A stretch of DNA of 64,000 nucleotides from Hofstenia miamia. Taxonomy: Eukaryota; Xenacoelomorpha; Acoela. The stretch covers positions 1,399,600 through 1,463,599 of the forward strand of contig SCFE01000017.1 of assembly GCA_004352715.1 (NCBI GenBank), written 5' to 3'. The position numbers were made by a program, and so were the translations under genes. Of the stretch, positions 11,235-23,331 are shown in pieces (position 1 is the first letter of the stretch; each line of letters begins with the position of its first letter). The notes under the pieces are model-generated. The model had not been told where the DNA came from. It made no database searches and worked only from the letters and a program-made list of their open reading frames with translations.

Positions 11235-12366
11235 GTTAAGTACTTTAAGAAAAGCAATTGTGCGTAGCACAAATGTTAACCACCAATATATGGGAGGGCA
11301 TTCATCAATATATATGTCAATATTCCAATATTTCCAAATTTCTTAATAGGCTCGGATAAAATTGGTTGTATTTTTAAAGATACACAATGATGTTCAACAT
11401 TAATCATAGTTATTGGTGCCAAGATGCAGAATGAAACTAATTAGAAAACCTAAACAGCACATCATTTTGATATTATTTATTTATTCTTTTGGTTGTGTTT
11501 ATCTGTTTCGTCTATTTTACGAGAACGAGCGTTCTTAGCGTCATATACGTATTGTATCGGTATATAAGGTAATGATTAATTGCTCGAAGTGGCCTCTGTG
11601 ACGAGTACGCCAATTACTAGAAAATTTAGATTTTCCCTATTGCACATATGTTGCAGATGTCGCGTGAACTATGAAAAAGCAGAATGTTTTAAAGTTCTTA
11701 AAATAAAGAAAATGTTAGATTTGTACAAAAGGCCACTTATTATAATTAAAAAGTTTACATTTACAGGGCCTTCAATGAATAATAATTATTATGAGAAACA
11801 CTTAGTTTTGCAAAAGTTTGGAAACTCTAGCGGTAGTTAAATCGTTTAATGTTTTACTAATTTCCACGAAAGATTTTGTTCGTTTTGTTGAATGCAATCA
11901 TTTAAATAACCTCTCTAATTTTAAAGATTAATAAAAAAATAAACTTAGTCATCAAAGCGAGTCCTGGGGGCGAGATATAAAATCTAAGTAAACGCATATC
12001 CGTAATTTAGGATAGATGTATTGCAATTGGTTAGTCGTATTATTGCGTCATCCAATTACTTCTGTCTCATAAATTAAAAACTATTTACTTTATTCCTGCA
12101 AAAAGAAATAATTCTCTTCACTTTGTAAGCCACATTTTGTATAATTTTTTTTCAAAGTTAAATCAATTTATCCATTGTTGCAAAATTATAAATATTTTTA
12201 TATATCTACGCCCTAAATAGTAGATTCTGTCTGCTCCACGAGAGAACAGAAAGAATTGGCAATGTCTATTCAAGCACTTCATATCAACTTTAATATAGAG
12301 ATTGGTTCTTCTTAAATCCATGTTGAAGTGGAGCAACTCCATCCTAGGTGTTGATAGTATGAGATG
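11235..12366. other. Non-coding stretch
   Basis: No gene seen. If 12367-12549 is a last exon, roughly 12180-12366 would be its 3' untranslated region, as it is somewhat less AT-rich. No strong polyadenylation signal was identified on the minus strand close by. Confidence 0.35.
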
Positions 12367-12549
12367 CTAGGTCGTAAGCACGTATTGAAAGTTTTCAGGA
12401 ATGCCCAGTTGATATTCTTTTTTCGAATCACTTACCATATCATATTGATTTGAGATTGTGCCATAATTCACATTCTCCACATATTGAATGTTTGAATTTG
12501 AGCTTTCATCAATTATAAACGGCGGCGGCGGTGGTTTATTCATATCTAA
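12367..12549 (-). CDS. Exon of an unidentified minus-strand gene
   Basis: The minus strand has a good acceptor (pyrimidine-rich stretch ending CTTTCAG) at 12550. It is followed by an open frame starting LDMNK, then five Pro from CCA/CCG codons, then FIIDESSNSN, IQYVENVNYG and TISNQYDM. At 12436 that block ends at a consensus donor ATG|GTAAGT, giving a 114-nt, phase 0-0 exon. If the donor is ignored, the frame stays open for 22 more codons (ending NFQYVLTT) to TAG at 12367-12369. Either an internal or an alternative last exon is therefore possible. The G/C-ending codons and two good splice sites make a real gene likely. I do not recognise the protein, and no neighbouring exons were found. Confidence 0.45.
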   Translation of the reverse strand, partial: LDMNKPPPPPFIIDESSNSNIQYVENVNYGTISNQYDMVSDSKKEYQLGIPENFQYVLTT

Positions 12550-13428
12550 CTGAAAGCGATGCTAAGAAAGTTTAATGCTAACCATTTTTTCTTATTTTGT
12601 AAAAAATCATTATTCAGAAATTGCCGTTTATATTTTAAACAAAAAACAACGATCGGGATCATGTTTTAATCTAATGGAAAATTATGCATAGAGGGCATAT
12701 TGATTTGTTTGCATATTTTTATTTAAGCGTTTCAATGAGAAAACAGCAATATTTCACGGAAACGGATTGGCTTACAAAAGTACCCAAACAATAGTGACGG
12801 TTTAAGATTTTTGCATAAGTTACTTATAAACGCTGTACATTTCCAATATAGCGCACATAACTAGACAACGTGGATAATGTCAGACAAATGTAAAATTTGG
12901 TTTATAATTGATTATTTATTTTAAACATGTGTTGCCTATAGCCATTTGTTCGGACATTATAACAGGGCAGCAGGGGCAAAAACAAACAACGACTAATCTT
13001 AGGAAAATATAGGAATTCAATACAATTACTTCAATGGAACAACAATTAATCTTGTTTCGAAGTCAACCTTTGAAATACTGAATGTGGTATTTTTACTCCC
13101 TAACCTAAGGTCTTGTCAGTTTTCCATCTACTTTTTTCCCTTTTATTAAAGGTCGTGTAGCACCAAAGTCCCTGCTTGCTTCTTTACATAGCTATTCGCA
13201 TATAAGTATGCGAGGGGCATAAAACTACCTCAGGCAGTATTTGAAAGGTTAAATAGATCAATTGTTGAGTATATATAAATGTAAGTGCAACTCGCCAATT
13301 GACCTACTGCAGACTTCTTGAAGGGCTTTCTAACTTTGTGCGACCCTATGTCTTTTTGAGCGATTTGCACTGTTTATTAAATTATCAACAGGCTTTAAAA
13401 ATCTGATTTTTTTCAAAGACAATAAAAA

Positions 13429-13471
<43 letters not shown>

Positions 13472-14745
13472 ACGTTAAGGCTAAGGTACTAGACAGCAAT
13501 AGATAAGTATGCCTGCTTCCCATTTACAGTTCAAGCCACATATTTTCATAGTGCTAACTCAAATGTTTTTGCGTGTGTTTACATTTTTAGCTTTATCTAA
13601 ACAATTACAACTGTGTACCAAAGTTTTCTATTGGCATTTCATAAACACTTTTTGTATGCATTTATTATCATTTATTTTCAATTTGTTTTATTTTTCAAAG
13701 GACATGTAAGGGTAGTTTTTTAATGTATATCATATAAATGATAACTCAAGATTATTGCAATTCACATATGCCCTCCTGGTCCTCTTGTATGCAATCTTGT
13801 CTAAATTAAATACGTTTCAAAAGATATAACAAATAATGCATTTCAGCATGCCTGCTTTTAGTGAAGGCATGGAGAACTTTAGAAAATTATAACAGTGTCG
13901 TATTTCTAAGTTCAAAATAAATTCCGTTAAATTCTAGCAGTAATATATTTGCATAATATTTACATAATGTAATCATAACAAACAAAAAACGTTTGCAGTT
14001 ATTATAGCGTCTGAAACACCGTTAAAATTATTGATAACGTAATTATTCCTTATTTCAAATCAGAAGCAAATTTTCAAAGAAACGTTTTAAGTAGGCAGAG
14101 GCACATTATTTTTAGAGAGGTTAAAAGGTCATGAATAACCTTTGCAGATCTGGAATTATATTTATGTCTGGGGGGGGTCNNNNNNNNNNNNNNNNNNNNN
14201 NNNNNNNNNNNNNNNNNNNNNNNNNNNNNNNNNNNNNNNNNNNNNNNNGGGGGGGGGGTCACCATTGTTATTTTAGTTATTGGGTAGCTTCGCGACTAAG
14301 TAGTGTCATAGCTCTACACAGTGATTTCCAAATCTAGAGCCCATCTTATTTCTTGTAGGAAATTGTTTTGTAACACAACCTCTTATTTCAATGAAATTCC
14401 ATCTATTGACATTTTCTGAGATTAAGCTACATTCTGTTATTGCCAAGCCCTGTGTAAAGCTGAGTACAATTGAAATGACACTGGTTCATTTTTGGGACAG
14501 TTTAGGATTTTGTGATACGGTATTTTGCCAGCAAGACCTTTTAATTATACTAAATTTCTTACCACAGCAAAGCAACTTCAATCCGTGTTTTACAAAGGCT
14601 ATGAACATTGTGAAAAACCAATTCATGGATCGCAGTTACCCTCTTATTCCCAAGAATTGACTTGAATTCATATTTATGGAGGTTGTTTAGAGCATAAACT
14701 GTTAAACAAGGAGAGACGAGAACTGTGGCTGACAGTAGTTATTAT
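12550..14745. other. Non-coding stretch with hairpins, microsatellite and a gap
   Basis: No gene recognised. It contains a 7-bp-stem hairpin at 13196-13213 (TCGCATA/TATGCGA with loop TAAG), an inverted CATGCCT/AGGCATG at 13847-13871, an (AT)n run at 13433-13467, and an N run at 14180-14248. That gap is flanked by poly-G on both sides (GGGGGGGTC before it, a longer G run plus GTC after it), so a G homopolymer probably caused it. Confidence 0.5.
13433..13467. repeat. (AT)n microsatellite
   Basis: Uninterrupted AT dinucleotide run of about 35 bases. Confidence 0.95.
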
Positions 14746-14920
14746 CAAACTTGGGAATGACCCTACCTTGAACACAAACTCGGAAATATATATGAGCCAA
14801 AACGAGCCTGCATACATTTCAATCTTTAAATTTATCACATTTTTATAAATTTTATACTAACTTCCCGTTTGAGCCTCAATTATTGATAAACCTAGCCTAG
14901 CCGGCTCGTTCCCAACTCTG
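14746..14920. mobile_element. Short hAT-type MITE, probable
   Basis: The left end CAAACTTGGGAATGA and the reverse complement of the right end, CAGAGTTGGGAACGA, agree at 12 of 15 positions. CAGAGTTGGGAACG is a common type of hAT terminus. Flanking bases share only ATTAT, so the 8-bp target duplication is not clean. The 175-bp length leaves no room for a protein. Confidence 0.4.
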
Positions 14921-16974
14921 ATTATGGGTCGTGGGTAAGCTAAGGTAATTAAACCCGTAATATAACGAAAATGATTTCAAATAATGTCACAAATATTGTT
15001 TTGTTGGCTTGCTTTTGTTTCACATTTGTGTTTACATTACATTATATCCGCTGAATGTGAATCAGATGACATTATGCAGTAACGGTTGAAAATAAACATT
15101 GTGCTATCATTTGCTATAATCTAAAATCAACTATTGACAATGGCGAAAAATGATTTTTTATCAGGATTATTTAAATCATAAAGTTTACACAATGATTTGT
15201 CACGCGCTATTAGTCACTCATATTTTCATTTAGCTTTGCAGGTTGGTTACATTTTTCCTCTCCTATTTTGTCTAATTTTCAAAGTTTTGTTAACTTACAT
15301 GTGCTTACATGACTTTTTTCATTAAAGTCCCTTGAAAAAAATTGTCGTATTTGATGTGAAGCTTTTATAGGATTTTATGAAAATGCTTTCTAGTAGGGTT
15401 CTGCCATACCAACTAATCCCATGAAACTGGAGCTGCAATTGAAGAAACTGGAACAATGGATTTCAGAATTTTGTGAATTGCTAATTTATGCAAAATAGAA
15501 ATTATAGAATGAGCCTACTTTTGATGAGATCATATTTAATGGTGTAGGACTGGGACCAAATTATTTAATTGGACTAACTGAGACTGGAGCCAAGCCTGCA
15601 GGTGGATTTTGTCAAGTTTTGCCTCAGTGAGTTGGGTAAATTTTCCAAAAAATGAATCGGGTTCGGCAGTTGATAATGTTGACTAAATTTATAATATGAG
15701 ATTATAATTCCTTTTAAAAATGTTCAGCCTCATGTGAATTTTTTTAAAAATGACTTATAGACTTGTTTTGTCTTACTCAAAAGAATTTTCTATGTTGTTA
15801 ATCTATAGAACACCTAAATTAACATTGTCCACTACCACGCTGCTAGAACAAAATACACTTATATTTAATACGATTACTCATTGAAAAGCTGAATTTAAAA
15901 CTTCTTATATTTTTTAAACATGTGTTTAACAAGCGGTATTTTTAGAAAAAATCATTTAACAAAACAATTAATAATTCAACGTTTAACAAGCAGTGTTGAT
16001 GGCATAAAGTTAATTTCTTCCTTGATACTGTTTTGCAAGACGCATACATTGGACTTTGTGTCCTTATATTGGTTGTGTGAGAAAGTACCAATGCATTAAA
16101 ATTATATTTGATTTAAATCAATATTTTAAAATGCCCTTTAAGAAATTATAATTGGAGAGAAATTTCTGTTTTCTAAATTAGTTTTAATTGTTTTAAAGTC
16201 TACTGTCTATTCTAAACACTGTCACTGGTGGTAAACAAATACCAGCTGTTATTTATAAAGCTGTACGGTTTTGATTTACCACCTTGTGGCGTTTTTTAGG
16301 AAAATTTAAAATTGCTTTTTATACTAATGTCACATTTGCTAATGTTAGCATCTCTCATGCAGTCCAAGTAGACTAAAAGTAGGATTTCTTGCTAAAACAA
16401 AAGATTGTTTTACAATTTTGACTTAAAGTTTTTAGTGCCTCAACTCTTGTTCGCAGACAGCCGTGAACTAAAATCAAGTCCTTTTTGTGAACGAAGTCTT
16501 AGTAAAATAATAATATTATAATTTTTTGTGGGATTTTTATGGACGTTCAAGAATAGGGTAGGGCCCTGCGATTACTAGAAATTCGTTTCAAGGGTAAAAA
16601 CTCGACATTTCGAGTACTCAAGACTAACTCAATATTATTTTAATGGCATCTATTTTCCTTTCATTTTTGCCTGTAATGTCCAATATTCCAATGACCTTTC
16701 ACTGTTTATCTCAAACTATAAGCCATTAGGCATGGCTTTCCCATTTAGTTTAACATGTATTTGCATAGGGTTCCAATTCGATTCGAACTCAACTCGAGCC
16801 AAAAAAGCGCCTATATAAGATTTTATTCTCTGTACACGGCTGGGAATTTTCAAAAAGGAATTTGTCAATATTTAATGGATGTTCTGTATGAAGTTGGAGT
16901 TTGAGTTTTGTAAAATGATGCAAAATAAAATTGCAACATTTTAACTTGCAGTAAAGTGTACGCAATAAAATAAT

Positions 16975-17010
<36 letters not shown>

Positions 17011-17539
17011 TTTTATTTAGCCATTTTTAAAATATTTTAGAAAAATAATTTTTTGGTCATTGTATTTTCTTTAATGCCATATGATGTTTGACGCTAAGTA
17101 CTATGGCCATTCCAGAAAGTATATATAGTCTCGATATTCTAATAGTTAACTGCATTTTGTTTCATTTAGTGATTTGGAACAAGGATCAATCTGTAGAAAC
17201 CCTGTTGAAACATGTTTATAGCCATGAACTTCTGAATTATTATAAAGATGTACCTCTTGATATCATTAGGATCAAGTTAATCCTTTTATCATCGCAAAAT
17301 ATTCATAAGAACGCTCTGTTTGCCTCCAACTTGTCTTTTTAAGTGAATACGCTTTTATTTCTTTATGGATAGAGTAGAGTAGTCTTTGTATTGCATAAAG
17401 CATTTATTTTACGCGATTGAGGGAGGTTTTGCTAATTAATTGTTAGGATGGAAGTAATTTAAGTTACTTTAAGCAGCTGTTTGTTGTAGAATGCAATGTT
17501 TTAACAAACACACTCAGCTTTGCTAACGATGCTTTTTAG
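14921..17539. other. Non-coding stretch upstream of the first muscleblind coding exon
   Basis: Holds an (AT)n run (16979-17009) and degenerate repeat-like text at 15390-15660 and 16555-16830 (AGGGCCCTGCGATTACTAG and AGGGTTCCAATTCGATTCG, both reminiscent of transposon ends). No clear 5' untranslated exon or promoter for muscleblind could be recognised, so its first exon may lie here or beyond the window. Confidence 0.4.
16979..17009. repeat. (AT)n microsatellite
   Basis: AT dinucleotide run of about 31 bases preceded by short AAT repeats. Confidence 0.95.
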
Positions 17540-17745
17540 CGCATGCTTCGCTTGCTTCGATGACCATGTTAGACTCTTATGGCTCCACCCCCAAAGCCGG
17601 TCAGATTCGAGACCCTTCTTGGTTGATGCTTGAAGTCTGCCGGGAATTTCTCCGCGGAACGTGCTCTCGTTCAGAAACCGATTGCAAATTCGCACATCCG
17701 CCTCAGCACGTTTTTGTTGAGAACGGCAAAGTAACCGCCTGCTTC
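17530..17745 (+). promoter_or_regulatory. Cluster of YGCUUY muscleblind-type RNA sites
   Basis: Four exact matches to the muscleblind/MBNL RNA consensus YGCU(U/G)Y bracket the first coding exon. TGCTTT at 17530-17535 overlaps the polypyrimidine tract of the acceptor. TGCTTC at 17544-17549 and 17553-17558 lie just before the start codon. TGCTTC at 17740-17745 lies 12 bases before the donor. In Drosophila and vertebrates the protein is known to bind its own pre-mRNA. Autoregulation here is inferred from motif placement only. Confidence 0.4.
17543..17563 (+). CDS. Six-codon uORF overlapping the muscleblind start
   Basis: ATG at 17543 opens a frame reading M-L-R-L-L-R and stopping at TGA 17561-17563. 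That TGA shares bases with the main ATG at 17560-17562 (sequence ATGA). If the exon begins at the acceptor ending 17539, this uORF is near its 5' edge and is included in the mature 5' leader. Such overlap can permit termination-reinitiation or can dampen translation. A second in-frame Met at 17566 could serve as an alternative start. Confidence 0.4.
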   Translation: MLRLLR

Positions 17746-17757
17746 GATGCTACTAAG
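17560..17757 (+). CDS. mbl: Muscleblind, coding exon 1 (zinc finger 1)
   Basis: This exon encodes the N-terminus of a muscleblind-family RNA-binding splicing regulator. It reads [15 protein letters not shown], then CKFAHPP and VTACFDATK, which is finger 1 (C-X7-C-X6-C-X3-H) plus the first Cys of finger 2. The start at 17560 is chosen because the frame is open only from 17527 and the first Mets lie here. An acceptor-like GCTTTTTAG ends at 17539, so the exon probably runs 17540-17757 with a short leader. The donor AAG|GTCAGC leaves phase 0. Without splicing, the frame would continue 13 residues to TAA at 17797-17799, giving a one-finger protein. The orthologous Drosophila exon is known for circular RNA formation; whether that happens here is not visible. 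Confidence 0.93.
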
Positions 17758-18226
17758 GTCAGCTTTGCATGTGCCTTATATTATTACCTCAATCATTAAA
17801 TAAAGCACATACTTCGTTTAAGCAGCACAAATAATTATCCTTTTAAAAGTTGGACACCATTATAAATCTCTTTTAGAAAATTAATATCTTTTACCTAAAA
17901 CTCCTAAAGTCATATGATATAAGGTCATATTTCACTAAATTGAATTTCAGGTCATATTTGAAAAATATTGTAATATAAATATTGGCAGTAAATAGAGAAT
18001 TACCAAACCCATAATAATATTGATAATCTCTATCCATACTATGCTCGTTATTTAAGAAACAATTGTGCAGAGATTTTAAAAAAAATTATTTTACATTATA
18101 TGAAATTCACTTTTTGAGGTCATGTTAAAATTCATATTTCAATGTTACTAAATGACATTTTAAGTTTTTAAGGTCAGATTTGGGTCTCTCTTTAATGAAA
18201 TATAACATAAATAATGAATATATTGA

Positions 18227-18550
18227 AGTATTTCTTTATCCAAGGGAAACCTTTTCAGAATGATCTTTAATTCAGTCTTTACAAGATCAAAACAGTATCT
18301 TCAAGATGTTACTACTGTACAGAGTAATGAAGGAAAATTGAATATTGCGTTGCGTTATTTTCCTAGTGTTGAGACATTAATTAGTGGATTAATAGCTGAG
18401 TTGAGACGGTTTCTCCCTCAACGAGCTTCATCATAAAAGTTTAACGCCAATACATTAACTTTCAGTGATCGGATGCTGGATTTCAACTTTGAAATCTTAA
18501 ATGGATTGAAGGAAATCAAATTAGAATTCTCTTCAGGGTCGACAGTGTGA
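18227..18550 (+). pseudogene. Broken ORF of unknown family
   Basis: A single frame is open for 69 codons to TAA (18434-18436), then continues open in the same frame for 37 codons to TGA (18548-18550). It includes YLQDVTTVQSNEGKLNIALR, then IAELRRFLPQ before the stop and EILNGLKEIKLEF after it. One stop in 107 codons with protein-like composition is unusual in this AT-rich background. That suggests a once-coding segment, perhaps of transposon origin. I do not recognise the family. No acceptor joins it to muscleblind. Confidence 0.35.
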
Positions 18551-18840
18551 CGCCGGTGGAGTTTCGAGGTTTTATTTATTCAACAATAATTTGAATGGAA
18601 ATGCCATAGACTAATATTTATTCAATGCTCTATAATTGTGATTTAATTTACTCTCCAACTATATAATTAAAACTTTGTAATTAAGCGTTACCCTAAACAT
18701 TTAAAAAATACACACTTTTAATCGGCACACATTCAATCTAAAATTGGTTTACTTAGACTTAACCTACAATTTTCATGTAGAAACTAATTTGTTTGGGTTT
18801 TAAAAAAAGGGGTGTCAAATGACGGGCCCCTTAAAAAAAA

Positions 18841-18859
18841 ATATATATATATATATATA
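18841..18859. repeat. (AT)n microsatellite
   Basis: Short AT run immediately after an A-rich stretch that follows GGGCCCC. Confidence 0.9.
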
Positions 18860-19721
18860 GTTCGATACATTATGTAAATTTTGTCTTACAGTACGCCAGT
18901 CTGGTACGTTTTTTGGCCATCTCACTATATGCGATGCAAGTAGACCTTTAATTACAATTAGCATTTACCTGAAATAAAAAACAGAAAAAACATTTTTCAA
19001 TTTGTTTTAAACTTATTTTTTCCTCCTTGTTTAAAACAGTGCAATCCCGACTAGTCTTTTTAAGACACCCTTTATTCATGGGAGAGCAGAAAATTTTTGA
19101 ATTAATCTTTCCAACTAATGAAAACCACTAAAAATGTATCACAATATTCACATAAAAAGTCCGCATTTATTAAACCGTAGATATTTAAGTATAGAGTGAG
19201 TATTTGACTGGTAAATGAATCATATGATAACACAGTAGATTAGTAATTTTAGCTTAATAGATTCTATCGATTTTTATATCACTTGTGATATGAAGTGGTC
19301 TATCCACCTCGAATTGCACATGTGTTCTCTTCACTGTCAATTATAAATGTTAGACAATTGATTCCTACCTATTCGTCTACATCAATCGGGGTTTTTCCCT
19401 CAAATAATACCTCACATTGACATTTTTTGAATGTGATATGTTTTATGGTAATGACATTCTAATTTTAAATGATAATTTAGCCATAAATTAGTAATTGACA
19501 CTGGAAAGTGTTACTTTAGCATTTATACATGTGTAGCCTATAGAACCTCTATAAGAATGAGCAATTATCAATTTGATTATATTCATATCTAAATATAAAA
19601 TTGATGCCGCAAAGCAGGCTTTGAATCTTTAATATATCATTCAAAACACTTTCAGTAAGCTTTCGGGTGTATTCACAAATAATTGATGCTTTCTGTGCAC
19701 CAATCACAAATGAAAGCGTTC

Positions 19722-19756
19722 ATTGGCGATTGCATTGTGATCGTCACATCGCCAAT
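19722..19756. repeat. Inverted repeat with nested hairpin
   Basis: The outer arms ATTGGCGAT and ATCGCCAAT are perfect 9-bp complements. Between them lies a smaller hairpin, TGTGA-TCG-TCACA (19736-19748), sharing one base with the outer arm, with five unpaired bases on one side. It is a possible cruciform or RNA hairpin of unknown role. Confidence 0.5.
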
Positions 19757-22700
19757 TATTTTGAGGGGTTAGGCGAGGAACAGTTTCAAACGTGACTGAT
19801 CACATAGTCTAACAGTAGCAGCATTCTTTTATAAAGAACTTTAAACCTAAAACCATATGTAAGATTCTATTTTTTCAAAGGATTCATGAAGACTTCGCTA
19901 AAAGAATCCGTTTGAGTTCCAATAGTTCTATTTGACGATTAACAAATGAATTTTCGCAAATTTTAAGTTTTCCAGCAAATTTATGCCGCAGGCAAAGTGC
20001 AACAATATTTGAAACTTTTTTATAAAACAAATACGTATTCGTGCTAAGGTGTCTAGTATTACATTCTGATTCGATTCGATTTAAGTCAACTGTGGTGGAT
20101 TCGGATTTGTGGGGATTTTTCAAAGTTCGCCTGTTGATGATGAACGCAAAGAGACATTATTTACTATTACTTTTTATTATTCTGGAATTATCTGTAAGTA
20201 GATAAATATCTTTGCAGTTATTACTTAGTTTTAAAATGCAGTGTTGAGGCACCAAACTTGAATATTTTGTTCAAGGAGCAACGCCATATTATTTATTTGC
20301 AGCAACAAGATTAATTTTTGCATTATGAATTCAAGTTCATTTCGATTTTTATAAATGATTTAGGTTCCATTTTATGACCCTGAGACGTGAATCCGGAAAA
20401 ACTACCACCATAAATATATGTCCTTGAAAATTTCGAAGTAGGGTTGTGGTTTTATTTTTTTCTTAAATTATTACAAAACGATTATTTACTTACAAGCTTT
20501 ACAAAATCTAATCATATCTTCCGAAAATTGCAATGATTATTGTTTTCCCAAAACTTTATAATTTGAATTTATACATATTTGAATTAGTCTTTTTAAGACG
20601 CTTTTACTCAAAATAAAGCAAATTTTTTTGAAAAAATTATTTTAAGCTTATAAAACCACCATATTCTCACCATATTCACCTAAAAGATTCGCAATTTCAT
20701 ATAATTTTTAGTATTTGAAAAAGAGCGTTGGCCGCCTCTCCCCTAAAGCATCACATGTATACCGCTTGTATACATAGTATCTAAAACATAGCCAAGAATC
20801 GAATTTTGAATGTAAATATTTGAGAAACTTCTGAATGAATTCAAACAAAAAAATTTTAAAGTACTGAACTTATCATCCTGAATTAGGCTTTTTGTATATT
20901 TTGCATACCATGTATAGAATATTTATGGGAATATTTTTTAACAACCCCTTCATAGGGTGAAAACTAAGTTCCCAATGCAAAAGTATTTCTATCGATGCTA
21001 AATATCAAACTCATAAATGTTGATCATTGCAAAAATAGTTTGTCGCTTGGTGGGCCAACCATAGTATAAAATAACCTCACTTGTTTATTCCTTCTAAAAT
21101 ACAGCTTTTCTGTGTGTAATGTAAATGAAAGTACAAATGAGATATAGGGTAGCAAAAACGTTCATTGGCCTCATCTCAACTGTAATTGTAAAGCATCATC
21201 TCGTTATGCGGTTTAATGAGGCGAGACACAATCACCGTGTATGTATAACAGAATCACGTCTGGTCAGATATCAGTGTTGTTCGGCTGAAAGTAATTCGCA
21301 TTTATATACTTGACGTGTAAACTAAGAAGACAGATTTGTGGTTTCAATAAATATAAAGTTTAAACGGCGTAATATTTCCTGGCAATTTCCGTTTTTAATA
21401 TGACTCTCAACTTCCTATCCAATATTATCAATTTACATGAGCACGCCGCTAACCGATTAATCATTGTCCCGTTCCCTTTGTGTTCCTCACCGCTATATTA
21501 GGTAGGTCTCGTAAATATCAATTGTTAAGCAAGTCTTTATTTTAAATTGACTCCAGCAATTATTTCGATGGAAAAGCCACATTTCGTTAGGCTTGTGGTT
21601 ACTTTTTAAAATAGGGTGTTTAAAACACACAAATAAAAACAGTTTTAAGCTGTAGATAAAACGTGTTTTACACATTTGGCATTAGAATTTCGAAAATTCT
21701 GAATTCTCTGGACTTGTAGCCAAAGGTATAAAACTTTCGATACCGATATTATCGTCTGTGTTGAGATAGATTATCGGATCGTTTAATATACTTCAAATAT
21801 ATCGATAATTGTAAATATCCGCTAAGAACAAAGTTCAACAACTTTATTGAGGTTTTATGCACCAAAATTGTTTATTATAAAATATATCAGATTTTTTAAG
21901 TTTGCAATAGTTAGTGAAAATATTTCGCACAACTGAAGAAACGTTCAACAAAATTTAATGTATAAGAAATGCAGTTCAGTGTTTCTTCATTTTTTGTTTT
22001 GAATATGCCACCCCAAAATAGCAATTATCGTAACAGACAAATAAATAAATCGATTTCTTTAAAGTTACAATCTTATCGATAATATTGCTAATTTATCGTT
22101 TCTGGATGTATCAAAATCCGGAAAGCTCACGTTTCTGTAAAAACAGTTGAATTACTCATTGATTAAATTTATAAATTGATTGATTAAACTTCGTTAATAG
22201 TTAGTTTTCTCGTTTTTTTGTTAAATTGAAGATTTAAAGGAAAAAACATAAAAGACATGTTTTTACGTTTAGACCATATTTTAAACTTTTTCCAATAAAA
22301 AACAACTTGAGCATCCAACTGTTACTCTCAATCTTGAATTTTTTCCCTAACCCAACCTGATGGTCGAACTGCCAGTCGTCGTCCAATTTTCTGATCAGCA
22401 CTTTCCCAACACACTCAAATTTTTCATAAATATTTTTCCTAAGTGATGAAATATAAAAAAAATTGCCCGCTTCATTAATTGAAATTTACAAATTTTGACA
22501 TTTGAAAATATCGTCTGCATAAGACATAACTTAATATCGAAATGTAAAATAATATAATAGAGGTGCCATTCTTGTGCCACTTATTTCATAAGGTAGTTTC
22601 TGTTTTATACAGGTGTCCATTTCCTATGTATATATATACGAAGCTTTTCTGTTAAGACTTATATTAAGTGATGCAAATTTCTAAGTTCTATCTATAAACT

Positions 22701-23331
22701 AATATATACAGGAAAACTCCGCAGTTAATTGTTACATTATAAAGATATAAATTACAGAATTACAATCATGATAAAACATTAAATGAGAATTCTCAGGAAA
22801 TTATTTGTCTTTTCGCAATATGAATTGCTTCCACATACATGTCATATTGTAATAAATCTTTCACCCTTAAAACACAAAATAACAAATTATTTCTATTGTT
22901 AAGCAATATTTTATTATTGTAGTTATAAGGCTTTTCTCTAATTATATGCGATAATGCAACAAAAATATTTTTTGATTTGACAAAATTTTTTTACTGGCCT
23001 TGGTTTTTGTGCTGATTATTCCGGATTTATTGTTATATTCAGATTTTTCTTTGTACTTGAAATTATAAATGAGAAGATTTTGTTTTTTATAAAAAAAATT
23101 GAGGCAAAAATCGTTTTGATAACATAGTTTCACAGGAATTTTATTCGTTTGCAAAACGTAGTAGACCCTGAAAAATCAACTAAAATCACAATCTGAATAT
23201 TGGTATGTTAATCTTCATCTGGGAATTCAAGTTGCAAGCCTGCAGCTGTTCAATGTTCCAACCGCCCTCAATTTGATATCAGATCTTCTTTATTGTTTAT
23301 CTGATTGAACCCCCTTACGTCTTCATTTTTA

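Noticed and set aside
13155-13245. let-7-like text (TGAGGTAGT on the minus strand)
   Set aside because: Only nine bases fit the mature let-7 sequence, the rest differs and no miRNA-type hairpin encloses it.
14074-14337. Overlapping + and - ORFs around 14180-14248
   Set aside because: Both are mostly N and poly-G; no coding content.
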